DNA from: Streblospio benedicti
Lineage: Eukaryota; Annelida; Polychaeta; Spionida; Spionidae
Direction of reading: 5' to 3'
Assembly: GCA_019095985.1 (NCBI GenBank)
Contig: CM032660.1
Location: 47,315,981-47,379,980, forward strand
Length of the DNA: 64,000 nucleotides
Below are positions 10,641-22,977 of the stretch, piece after piece; the stretch's first letter is position 1, and each line of letters begins with the position of its first letter. The position numbers were made by a program, and so were the translations under genes. The notes under the pieces were generated by a model. The model did no database searches, was not told the DNA's origin, and worked only from the letters and a program-made list of their open reading frames with translations.

Positions 10641-13299
10641 TTCTAAGCATTTGAATTTGAAGACCAAACAAAGGCAGTAACCAGACTTGAAATTCTACAT
10701 GAAGTAAATTGTATGTGTTGTGCATTTTGATATAATGAAGATTGTAAAATACTTTAGGTTATTAGAGAAACATATCATTGTATTATTGCAGTAAAATTAC
10801 AATTAATATAATGGTAAATATTTTATATAAAAACAGTAATAGAATTACTATACAAAACTATACATAATAACTCGGTCTCCATAACCCAATCATCTATACT
10901 ACCTTTTAATTCCAATTTTGTAATACTTCTTTATAAAATTAGCTACTTTAAAACTTACATGAAGAATTGCGAAGAAGGAAAATTTCAAGCAGTTCTATAC
11001 ATATTAAGACATAATAGATTATTTATAGTACACATCTATTTCCTAGAGAGGTTTTTGAAAATAACTAATCAAGCTATGTGTAGTGTTAAATGAAACATTC
11101 CCGTGAACCTACAATGGCGGAAACAGTAAAAGACACTGCTAAAAGCCGAAGTGTCACGCCCACTGCTAGCTCATAATGTCACCCTGTACGTATTAGTATG
11201 GCACTGAGCATGCGCACAATAATGACGCTGATTTGGCCACACTGAGTAGAATGAAATGCTGACCTCTTTCTAACTAGGCCAAGTCCACAACCGCGACCTG
11301 TCACATACTGACATACTTAGTATATGCCTTTATATTACATCAAAGATATTATAGAACACTTCTTTAATATCTTTGATTACATGGAATTAATATATATTTT
11401 TCTTATTTTGCTTGGAAATACGGAAGCCATTAATTATGCGGTCTAAAACTTTTTATTACCTTTCCATTAAATTATCACTACACATGGTACATACACAAAA
11501 AACAACAACAAACAAACTTGGAAAAAACGTGGACCTAATTTACGTATATATATATATATGGTGAATGTGATTTCCTCAAACAACTAGGGAATGAGTTACG
11601 CCCATTAACTTCGAAGTCATAAGGTCTTCTTTTATATGACTTTCACTCTATAGCAATTTGGATTTATATTGATCTATATTAATGATGTATTTTAAACTAA
11701 ACGCTTGATAAAAAGATGAACATCTATTGATGCTGCATTCATGCAAAATATGATATACATTGTAAAGATAAATTTACAGCATAAATGTAAACCCTCCGTA
11801 CACTCGGGAAACAACTCTTAGAGATACATCGCAATTAGTGAAGCCTCTCCGTTGCTTTGTTTTCTGAACATTGTTATCAAATAGGTTTCCTAAATGGGGG
11901 CACCTAATTAATGGCGTATAATGTTTCCTACCCACAACAGTGTCCCCGCCAGCAAGTTTTTTTGTATATTGAGTAGACTTTTTTGTCTAGCCAGGGATAT
12001 AGAGTAACAGAGCATGGCCTCTATTTTGATGCTGAAGTAAGGCAATATCAAGGACAGGCATGTTATCCCACACGGACGACAGTGTGTCCAACACTATATG
12101 GCTATCAAGGTAACTCCGCCACAGGGATACTCATCTGAATTACAGCCGTAGTTATTCTAGTCACATCAGATCTATTAGATGATGTCACTGAAGTTCACCC
12201 ACGCTTTGCGTATCTGCCATGGCCGATTTGTCCATGGGCAGATCCATGGACAGTGAGACTAAATAAAATTAGTGTGTGGGTGGGCAGGGCCTTCCCCTAC
12301 AGAAATGCTTCATTTTCATAGGGATTTTGCCATGTCTGCCATCAATCAAAACCCAAGATATTCCTCAAGTGCGGCCCCCCCATAAAAAACAAAAAACAAA
12401 ACAAAATAAAAACAAACAAACAAACCTGAACCTGACTGTGTTATCTACTCGTATGCATGAGCGTTCTAATTTGTTACCTTCCTCGATGAAAAGTACATGA
12501 ACTAATAGATGCTTCCTCCATGACGTTGGCGTATGATGTTTTCGCCTAGTAGTTCTAACTACATTTTATCCACATATAACAGAAACAATCTTTTCATCGA
12601 GACATGTTGGTATTGTAGTCTGGGACCTAATTAGCGTGTCCAACTACAATAAAGTAAGTGACCACGTACCTGCGACTTCTTAATGAGATATTCACAAGAG
12701 GAATGATTGACCATTAGTACCGAAAACAACAGGTACACCTTTTTGAAGTCAAGATAGTTCAGATCCATCATTACGTACGCTCCAGTCTGACAGTCACAAT
12801 TGTTCATCCCTTAATGATTTTTACCGTGCGGCATTACAAACAAAATAAGGAAAATGTGATTTTACCTCATAGAACACGTTAAGAATAACTTAAAACATTA
12901 CATTTTCACATTGCTATATCTTCATATCTACTTGTTCATAACGAAACGTCGGGGCTAATAGAGTGTACTGATACATCATGATGTCGCACAGAGATTGCGA
13001 GTAATCCGGGGATCTTTGTCTACACATGGGTAGGCAGGATGCTGCAATCCGGTGGTGGGGGTGGCCAATCAGACTTGTTAAAAGTTTACAAACAACATTT
13101 TAGATAGTGTTGATTTTTGCACATACACTTTATCGTCAAATACAGCGTGTGCTCAATATTAGTACTAATTCTTATCGTGTTATTATCTATAGACAGTGTC
13201 AAGGCAGAATATTGAAGAAGAATCAGTCATCATATCATAATCAATAGTGATTGGCACATTTTATCATCACATACGTGTTTTGAAATGTAGAATCATCAT

Positions 13300-13356
13300 C
13301 AATGTACACTATAGAGACATGAGCACAAATGTGCATACGTCTCTACAGTGAACATT
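13300..13356. repeat. 57-nt near-perfect hairpin
   Basis: Arms CAATGTACACTATAGAGAC and GTCTCTACAGTGAACATTG face each other across a short inner stem and small loop, with about five mismatches over roughly 26 pairs. It could be the core of a foldback MITE; the size is at the lower end for a microRNA precursor. Confidence 0.6.
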
Positions 13357-13904
13357 GCATATGATACACGTATAGTCCCTCTATAGTCCCTCTTCTATGC
13401 AGCTGAGGACTGCCTTAAAATGAATGCTATAAAGGTTGCACCGCAGTGTGTGATTAATGTCATACCCTGCATCAGCATGTGGCTCTTGCCAATTAACAAA
13501 TTGTCACAATCAATACAACAATGATTTGGAAAATGTAAAGGAAGAACCGTAGACACTGGAGGTTCCCAAGCAATGGGACCCTAGATTCTTTAGCCACTCA
13601 ATGAAGGAGGCTTATGGCTTTGCCCCAGGGAAATGATATTTGAATGTTATCTGTTATATATTTATAAATGTACATGTATCTGTATGTATCTGTTGTATGA
13701 AATATTCTTTGGTTTAGAATAGATTTTGTTACTGTAATAATCTTTGTGCATAACTGCATAACTGAGATTCCATTACCATTCAAATTATGTTTACCAGTAT
13801 ATATGTTATATTTCAATGCTAAATGAAATCACCGTGGATTTATGAGTTAAAATCAGGTTAAATCAGTAAAATAATACAGTGCAGTTGCAATCCATAACCC
13901 TGAA

Positions 13905-14290
13905 AAGCTAAAAATACATATATTACACAGCAAAATTGCTTAGAAATAAAATACGTAAAATGTTCACGATAAAGTAGTAGAAATTTTGGATTTGAAGGTC
14001 AAGATAAGGTCAAATGATTAAAATGATGCTGAAAATGGATTCAGTGACACCTTTAAACCCTAAAGCCCAGGTATTACACATTGATGTAGGTTTAAAAGTA
14101 AAATATGTAAACTACACAGGGTAAGTGACAGCCATCTTGGATTTGAAGGTCAAGATAAGGTCAAATTATTTAAGTAATACTGGAAATGGAATCAGTGACC
14201 CTGTTAGCCCCGAATTCCAAGTATTACACATTGATGTAGTTTAGAAAATAAAAAACATAATTTTTTACGATATGCCCAGCGGCCATCTTG
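13905..14290. repeat. Tandem repeat with ~151-bp period
   Basis: TTGGATTTGAAGGTCAAGAT followed by AAGGTCAAAT starts at about 13986 and again at about 14137; TATTACACATTGATGTAG follows in both units. A partial earlier unit starts near 13905 and CCATCTTG begins a truncated further unit at 14283-14290. Confidence 0.8.
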
Positions 14291-16751
14291 AAAACCGTCT
14301 AAAAAACCTATTTTGGATTGGGTAATTTTGGTAGACTTTTTTCTGGGATGGAAGGGCATCATATCTATGGAATAAAATCATAACACAATTTCTTGCATTT
14401 TTGCTGACAAAAAACACTTAAAATGACAACTAATACATGATTTTGTATTACACATTAAATTGGAGTGGTCAGAAATATTAGTCTGGCAAATCTTCAGTTT
14501 TAATCCGATCCTACCCAAATGTTTAGTGAGAGTCCTTGATTGTATCGTTAATGATGGTGAATAATATCAATATGATTGCATGAATCATAACTTCACCGAA
14601 AAACTTAAAATATTGCGTTTGTGACAAAAACCTAAAAAATGCTATGTTTATGCAAATTGGGCATATGCAAATGAGGTAATTTGCATAGTCATTGTAATAC
14701 CCTGAAGGTATATTCAAATACATTTTATTTGAGATATCACACTTATCTCTATCTAACATACCAAAGATATTGTAATGGTTTTTATATTGTGTAGCTTTGG
14801 TCTAATTTACGCTAACGTTACCATGGAAACCACAATTTTTCTCAATTTTCCCGGCACTTCCCGCGCTGGCATTAGGCAGCGCCTTAAACTAGACAAAATT
14901 CCGCAACTTTTGGTGTATCACAGTGCTTGTTAAAATCTGGTACAAGGTATCTCGCTTAATACGCATCGTATAGGCCTCACTGTGCAGCCCGACTAATAGT
15001 AGTCCATAATAAACTCTATGCTGACGTAGGCCTACCAGTTGATATTTTGTGGACTTGTGTCAATTCATCATTAATGAAATGAAGGCACCAACCCAGTTCT
15101 CTTCCGTATTTTCTTGAATAAGCGTCCGATGCTTATTAATCTTAAACACCTTGTTGTATATGGGCGCCTCAACAAGACCGTTGTTCCAACCACACAGTGT
15201 GCATGTTATCTAACAAACTAGTAATGCCACGTGTAATATAAAGTAAAACATATCTATTAAGACAACACAAGGTACTGGTCTGTAAAAGTCTCAATAGGGA
15301 GGTGGTCTCTTGACGGAGGTTCGCAACAGGCTCTTGATATAATGCATGAAGCCTGGATACGATGTGAAATTGTATACTTTATAGAGGTGATCTAATCAGA
15401 CAGGTTGTCTTAATTAGAGATTCTACTGAATGCCTTTTTAATTACTAGAAAAGCTACGCCATTACGAAGCAACTTACCATTCAAAGCTGGGAACTTTTTG
15501 GGTATGCATTTTTCAGTATTGTTCCTGTGAAATAAAGCTTAATGTAAGTTAATTTGTTATCACCATAATTTCGGAGCATACATGCATGCGTATTGAGAGT
15601 TTTTTTTAAATATATTTTTTTTCATGTTAGTTATTTTGCAAATATTATCTAATATTGGCACAAACATGTTATAGAGAAAGCTTCGATTTTCAAGATAGGT
15701 GCAATAATGACAAGTTAATTAAAGCCGATCAAATTTAGCGTTGTACAAGTAACTTTCTAATGTTGCCGAGCATTTCCTTTGGGAATTTTGAACACCGTGG
15801 GTGCCCGGCGCGTGTGCAAAGGAACCATGCTTATTTCTATGATTGAGCAGTTACTCTCGCTGCTTATTTAAATACTGGCGATAATTCAAGACGAGTCGGT
15901 AATAAAAAAATATGACAGACAAGAATTTCTAAGGTTGTATCACTGTGTGGTGAGGGAAGTAAGGCTGGAGATGGGGCATGTTTGCTATTCGTGGTATGGG
16001 CTTGATAACTCACTATTCATCAGCATACAGATGTTTTTTAAATGGCCTCGCTGATGTCTGGGTGGCCCTGAGGTTAAATGATTGGAGCTGATGATGGCTG
16101 ATCTAGGATTTACTGGAAAGCACGTGTACGTGCTCTAAACATGCCTAGCGACCTTACCAGTCTTGGACATGGTTAAAACTATGCTAAATATTTGTTTAGA
16201 CGTAACTGCTATTCTACCTGATCACAACATTCTCTGGACATTCGCTACATTTACATACATGTATGTACACAGAAGACGTTGCAAAGATCGCTACATGCAC
16301 TTTGTATACAATGTAAATGTAAATATAAAATGTAAATGTGGGGGTTTATAGTAGTGATCCAAATCTTGCTCCCGCGACTGTGCATGTATGCACATTTAGC
16401 ATTCACATTGTAAGTACAAACTACGCATAGAATCTAAAATTACTCGTTCTTATTCTTGTCACATTCGGCGTAGACTAAAATCGCTTGTTAATGGACCTGT
16501 GTGCTTGACTCCTTATTACGCAGATATTTTATCTGCATTACGAGTAGCCCACGTGTGCATTATGCAAGTTAATAAAAAATAAAATAAAAATCCTATGTAT
16601 TTGGTACACAGCGCTTGGTCTCATTTTGTTATATAATGTTCTTTTTATGCTGTGTGGTTAATAATTTAATTTTTAAGTTTTTATTTATTAACCAACAAGT
16701 AACATTAATTTTGTGATAAATCCATAAAAACTTACTGTAAGTGTCTTAATA

Positions 16752-16781
16752 TTTACGTTACGTTACGTTACGTTACGTTAT
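16752..16781. repeat. ACGTT pentanucleotide microsatellite
   Basis: Five uninterrupted ACGTT units. Confidence 0.95.
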
Positions 16782-16790
16782 TAAGATACA

Positions 16791-16851
16791 ATGTTAATCT
16801 TAATAACCATTATGTATTCTTTGTACCATGTTAATCTTAATAACCATTATG
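16791..16851. repeat. 37-bp tandem duplication
   Basis: ATGTTAATCTTAATAACC followed by ATTATG occurs at 16791-16814 and 16828-16851. Confidence 0.9.
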
Positions 16852-16864
16852 ATGGTGTACTTGC

Positions 16865-16923
16865 TGGGGGTGGGGGTGGGGTGGGGTGGGGGGGGGTTGA
16901 TGGGGGGGGGTAGGGGAGGGGAG
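16865..16923. repeat. G-run tract with G-quadruplex potential
   Basis: At least eight runs of four or more G separated by single T or A bases on the plus strand. It precedes the minisatellite at 16955-17345. Confidence 0.8.
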
Positions 16924-16954
16924 GAACTTCAGGGGTGCATGGGTAGCATATCCC

Positions 16955-17345
16955 TTCATACCCCTTAGTGAACCCAGTGAAACTTTGGAAATGGTACCTC
17001 TAGTGAAACCACAGGATGAAAACAACGGGGTATTATTCTATGCGATACTGTAATGAAAACAAGATTTTCTACAACTTATATTTACCTTTTATGCTTTTCT
17101 TTGGCTCAATAATGCAAAATCACATGAAAAGAGAGCTAAACATTGAACCTCGAGAGTAAACCTCCCTTAGCGAAAGTGGCTGGAATGTGGAAATCATGAC
17201 CCCTAGTGAAACTGGATGATGGGAAAGGTGACCTCTATATATATACTAGTGAAACTGAGTGGTGGAAAAAGTGACCCCTAGTGAAACTGAGTAGTGGAAA
17301 AGGTGACCCCTAGTGAAACTGCGGGGCTGAAAAAGGTTACCCCTA
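16955..17345. repeat. GTGACCCCTAGTGAAACTG minisatellite
   Basis: The unit GTGACCCCTAGTGAAACTGA followed by GTAGTGGAAAAG (about 32 bp) recurs almost exactly around 17270-17330. More diverged copies carrying TAGTGAAAC lie back to about 16960. Confidence 0.75.
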
Positions 17346-17777
17346 TCAGTGGCATATGCCATATAGGGTGACTATGGAAGTACCCCCCCCCCCACACACC
17401 AGCCGAGTACTTATGTTATGTGTTCTATGTACTTGTGTTTAGTCACATGGCCTATACATGCAGTACGTTCATTACCTAGGTACTTGCATGCGGCAGTTTT
17501 ATTTGGAATTCCAGATCATAGCTATGTGTATATACAGGCAGATCGAGGTTTTGTACTTTGCTGGAAAGGGGTGAGGGGGCAACCCTCCCCAGCGCTGGAT
17601 CTGTCTAGGTGTATGTATACACGCGTTCTCATCTATACTCCAAGCTTATCATTCTAAAACAAGCTATTGGATATTGCAAACCAAACATGACGTAGACATC
17701 TTCATGTCCAAATCGCGCATCAGCAGTGTCCATAACATCTCCATGTTCACACACTTCTGTTTGCGCCCGGCAGAGAC

Positions 17778-17957
17778 ATGTCCGCGGAGAAGACGCTCAT
17801 CAACCTGCTGCTGGCCAACTACGAGCGCGTGGGCGTGTCGGGCCGGCCCGTGCTCAACGTGTCCTCGCCCGTGCCTGTGCTCTTCGGCCTCGGCCTCATT
17901 CAGCTTGACCTGGACGAGCGCCACAAGATACTCACCATGAGCATGTGGACGCGATAC
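17778..17957 (+). CDS. Receptor exon A (N-terminal ligand-binding domain)
   Basis: The acceptor is GGCAG before 17774 (or GGCAGAG before 17776), so a few codons may precede the Met at 17778. It codes the first helix ([12 protein letters not shown]) and strands up to LTMSMWTRY, ending GATAC|GTGAGT in phase 0. It merges what vertebrate subunit genes split into two exons. An upstream exon with start and signal peptide is expected. Confidence 0.85.
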
Positions 17958-20900
17958 GTGAGTCACTCAGGCGGTGGTTGGTTGTTTTCCTGTTTGTTTG
18001 TGTGTGTGTCGTGCGTACGTGTCTGTAGTTGTCTGGTTGTTTTGATGTGCTGCTGGTTTTATTGTCTGCCTGTCTGTCTGTTTGTAGTGTTACTGGATGA
18101 ATCTGACTGTATGTTATTTCATAAGGCTGGTTTATTAGCTCTCAAACGCTCTATCTCTTTCTGTGTTGCTAATCATGAGCATGTGAATGCGATACATGTT
18201 CATAGTGACTGCGTCTGAGTGACAAGTCTAAGCGTGAATATGTAAACATGCTAAGTGCGTAATGGTTGTGTTTGCCTCAGTGTGTTTCTATTTGGTTTAA
18301 TATGTTGTTGGTTGATTATTATACTAGTATCTGCCTGACTGCAATCTATGTATGTCTAAGTGCCTATTTATTTGGTTGGATCTCTGCATGTACATGACTG
18401 GCTTGTCGACTCTCTATTTCTCTGTTCTTCTCTGTCTTTTTCTCTTTCTGTGCTACGATTCACGAGTGGCTCAGTGTGTGGCTGGGTCTTTTGCAGTTTT
18501 GATGTGTGACTGGTTGACTGGCTGTTTATCTGTATCACACACGACTTAGCATGTTTGTTTGGGTGAGTAATTGGTTGGCTGGCTAGCTGGCTGACTGGCT
18601 ATTTGTTTAACTGGCTGGCACTTTGGACGTCGTAAAAGAGCTGATTTAGGCCTATCTGTCCAATATTCATTTTTTTGTTTGCTCATTCTAATTTGACCCA
18701 CTCTGAGTATCAGATGTCAAATTGACCTCTGAAATGTTTCAGAAGAGATTGGATTATCATAATTTATTAATTTATGTTACCTAATTCTTAGTTTAACCTT
18801 TATATCGTGATTTTTATACGTAGGCTATTCGAGCCAGCAGGATAGATACATGGACTTCTATTTGTGTTATAAGCATAGAAAAGTACAAACTGACCGTTTG
18901 CAAATCTTTGGTTCGGATTGATCACGTGACCTAATTCAAATCCTGAATTAAAAGGTATGTGATTGGTTCATGTTTTTAATGAGCCAAAGTTATGCTTCGG
19001 AGGCCATACATGCATCTTGACATCTGATACTCAGAGGATTTGACCACCCGTCAACTACAACCATTGCGTCATTCATTACCTACTAACTGCATTGTATCAC
19101 GATCTTGCGTCTCATAATCTCATAATGAATTGATGAAGAAAAATTAGCAGACTATGGTACAAAGATGAAATGCCCGCCAATACCCTACACATTTGAGTAG
19201 AATCTGGAAAATGTCAAGGCTACTGCATTTGACAGTCACTGCAATAATTAGGGCGGTTTATGTCCTGTTTTCCTGCTTCGGCTCTTTTGTCAAACAATAG
19301 TGTCAGCTGCAGATGATATATATCTACTAATTTATGGTACATCCTTGGTGATAACCATACGCGAAAAGTTGATTTTAATATGATTTATTGGGCCATATAC
19401 AAACTCTCCATCACGCTCATTTGCCATGCTATCTTGTTCTATGTACATGTATCATCTTTATCTATCAGATTATTGGCTAATCTATCAAATGGCCGATTTC
19501 TGACTGTGATGAGCGTTTGTAATAGACATTTACCAACCAACTAACTGTAACTATCTGAATTAGAAGAACTTCTTTCAAAACAATAAAACTTTCACTCCTT
19601 AATGAACATAGAAGCTAATTATACGCAAAACAGTAGTTTTTGTAACCGCTCCGTATAACTCTTCATGTAAAATTGAAAGAAAAAAGCAAAGAAAGTATTT
19701 GATTACATTAAAAACAACTGCGATTTTGTAATCTGTACACAAAACACAACCACTGCACCCAGTGAAATCACGTGACTAGTGTTTATTTTCAGCAATGGAA
19801 GGACGAGTACCTCACGTGGCGACCACGTGACTATGACGGCATCACTCAGATCCGCCTGCAGCCCAGCCTCATCTGGGTGCCGGACATCATGCTTTACAAC
19901 ACGTACGCACGCACACACACTCTCACCCTCACACACACAGGCTCATCTTCACCTCTTCGGGGTTATAATAAGAGAGTAGCGAATGATATATGCTACCTTG
20001 TTGTGGCAAGATGATATACGCTCTGAATCATGGACAGTATACACGCACACACGCTCTCAAGAACGCAGTTTATGTTCAAGATGTAGTGCACGACGTCCTA
20101 CATCCACTCACGCGACCTACATACAATTGAACACGCACCGCACGCTCTCACACGCACGCACCCTCTTGTATCATGCTCTACATTCAAACGCTTACATCAC
20201 GAACCCACACTCACTGCCTCGTGCAATGCACTAGTCGTGCAGAATCGCACTAACCCCGCTGAAACCCTTATCAGCTTGCGCACGCGCAGTCCACTGAAGC
20301 TCATGCCCGAGAGTTTACAGCTAATTCGCCATATAATGATCACTCACTAGCGAGCACCTATTGAGACTCGCTAGTCATTTGTGTATGGCACATCATCGAG
20401 TCATACCACGCTAATTTAGTGGCCAATTGTTGCCCCTTGTGCACTTCTGGTCATGTTGTGTTTCAGTATGTATTGAAGCTGGGGTCAGATGGTCCCGACT
20501 ATTGAAGCCGAATTAGTCGTTGTAATGCGGCCATTGTTAATGTTCATAAAATCCTGCCCGACAAAAGATAAAGTAAAAAGCTCCACCTACAACATCCATA
20601 GCAAAAATACGAAGATAACCAATAGATGAACAGAAACGGAAGAAGCTTGTCTAAACCATATATTCTCTTCCCTTGCCCTGCAATTTGGTTCAGCCTTCAC
20701 ATGTCAATAATCACAGGTATTAGGGACAAGAAGACGCAAACATAGTTAAGTTACAAGCACTAAGACGACAAGAAATTGGAAGACAGGTAGAAAACACAAT
20801 TTAAACTAAAGCTAAGGCAAGACAGTCGCGAATATTTAAACCGAATAAGTTACGATATCTTTATTATTAGATTTTCCTTCTATGCTATAATATTATCAAC

Positions 20901-22663
20901 CAAGATATTAAACTATTTAATGCAGCAACTATGGTAAATTCAAAATTAATCATGACACAAGAAGAAAACTGTCAATCAACTGATCTTTCTCTCAACGGAT
21001 TTCTCATATCTATCAAGTAATAAAATTCGTAGCTTCAAGGGATTATCCAATTCAAGCTAGGGCAGCCGAATATATCCTAACACATTCGGCTTTCCTCTCC
21101 TTTTTCCTGAAGATTCTGATTCCGCTTCACAATTATATCATGGACTTTAGGGATTCTCAGCAACTAGTTTTCTCAGCAGTATAGAAATATATATTAATGT
21201 GTACAATTCCCTGGGGGTAATGACAATTGGCACGTGGTGAACCACTTTACCTTGAAGACAATCTTGTGCGAAATGGAGGAATCTCGCAAAAGATATTTGT
21301 AAAGCTGTGTGATAGTTCCTGCTTAAGTCATTCTTAATGATAAAATAGATAGTGACAGCGACCATATGTTAAAGGTAGTTGTGAATTCAAAAGTTAACAT
21401 TTTGTTGATAAGTTGAATGTCCAAACCGAGTAGTACCCCCTTCCCCCATCTGAACTCACTGTACATGAAATACCTTTATCGACCTTTTAAACAAAAATAC
21501 CTAAAACCCGTGGCTTTCACGAAAATAGATAAATACAGAATGCGTGTTGATGACCATAACTTGCAATACAGGCTAGGATCAATTAACTAGAGGGAAATGG
21601 AGTTGCTTCATTGCATGTTGCATGTCACATGCGGACCTTGACTTGTGAGTGATGAGTCAATAGACGCCACAGGCTGACGTGATGCGCTGTAATGAGTATC
21701 CTGGAATGGCCAATTACCAGCGTAATTGAGATTTCCTTTTATTTACACATTGTTTTACACATTGTTTGAATGAACATTTTTGTGTGACATAAGTCTAAAT
21801 CATTGTAGCAATTATTGGTTGTGGTTGGTTATTAGTTTAAATATATTTTGTTAAAAAAATGAGAAAGGATTCGGCAGGGCAAAATGCGGCTTGAGCCGTC
21901 TCCATACATCCATACAAACACTTTCACACAAGAAGATAAAAATTAAAATTGTTGTAGATTATATACAAACAAGATATCTCAGTATGATAATCTATTTTAA
22001 AGTATAAATAGTAATTATCATATATAAATGTAAATATATAGTCTTGCGTCAATAGTTTGACAATAAAACATTTTATGTACACATAGACACACATAATGTA
22101 ATTGACTAAAATAGCAAAAATTATGACAAATGAATAATTAGATTAGATACACAATAATTCAGTTACTACAATTTCAATTAATTGAATCTTTCACTTTCAT
22201 GAATTGCAACAAAAATGATACATTTTATTTCAATATCAATATATCATAAAAAATACACCCACATTAAATTTGATATTGCTTATAATATTATAGTAGTGAT
22301 TAAACTCGATCTATTGATGTTACATAATGGGCAGTTCATGAAGTAGTGTTTTGTATCTTCCACGCCTAGTCCACTCAAGCAAGTTGTTGGTCATTGACCC
22401 AACACTTACAAAACACTAGCGCTAGTACACAATATACAGTAAAACCTCGCCGACAACTCACAAAGAGGCACAACTTTTCATTCTTCTGTTTGCTATATGA
22501 CGTTACTGATAAATTGATAATGTTTGACGCATAGGAAGACCTCCGTAATAAGGTCACGTTTCTCTACTCCCACCAGTGAGATGTATTGTCTGAAACATCT
22601 GGTACCTACTAAAACCAGGGACCTTGTAGTGTATATCAAATGTAGGGGTTGCTTGCTTGCTTG

Positions 22664-22695
<32 letters not shown>

Positions 22696-22939
22696 AAAGC
22701 TAATTACATTCAAAACTGCAGTTTTTGTTATCCCTCCCTATTACTTACTTACTTACTTAATTACTTACTTACTTAAAAGCTAATTACATTCAAAACTGCA
22801 GTTTTTGTTATCCCTCCCTATTACTTACTTACTTACTTACTTACTTCCTTACTTACTTACTTTCTTACTTACTTACACACTTACTTGCTTACACAATTAC
22901 TTACTTACATGCTTACTTACACGCTTATTTACTTACACG

Positions 22940-22977
<38 letters not shown>

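Larger units (their letters stand above)
8302..17773. other. Gene-poor interval between F-BAR and receptor genes
   Basis: AT-rich sequence with no ORF of recognisable content. The 5' UTR of the F-BAR gene (divergent) and the missing signal-peptide exon of the receptor (downstream, plus strand) could both lie here. It includes an assembly gap with degraded flanks, a hairpin at 13300-13356, a 151-bp tandem repeat at 13905-14290, an ACGTT pentamer array, a 37-bp duplication, a long G-run and a minisatellite. Confidence 0.6.
17958..19792 (+). other. Receptor intron A with MITE and hairpin
   Basis: A T-rich intron whose first 650 bp is low-complexity TGTCTG/GGCTGGCTG-like sequence. It holds a 336-bp terminal-inverted-repeat element (18701-19036), a 124-bp foldback (19398-19521) and a diverged copy (19611-19660) of the unit duplicated at 22695-22820. 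Confidence 0.85.
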
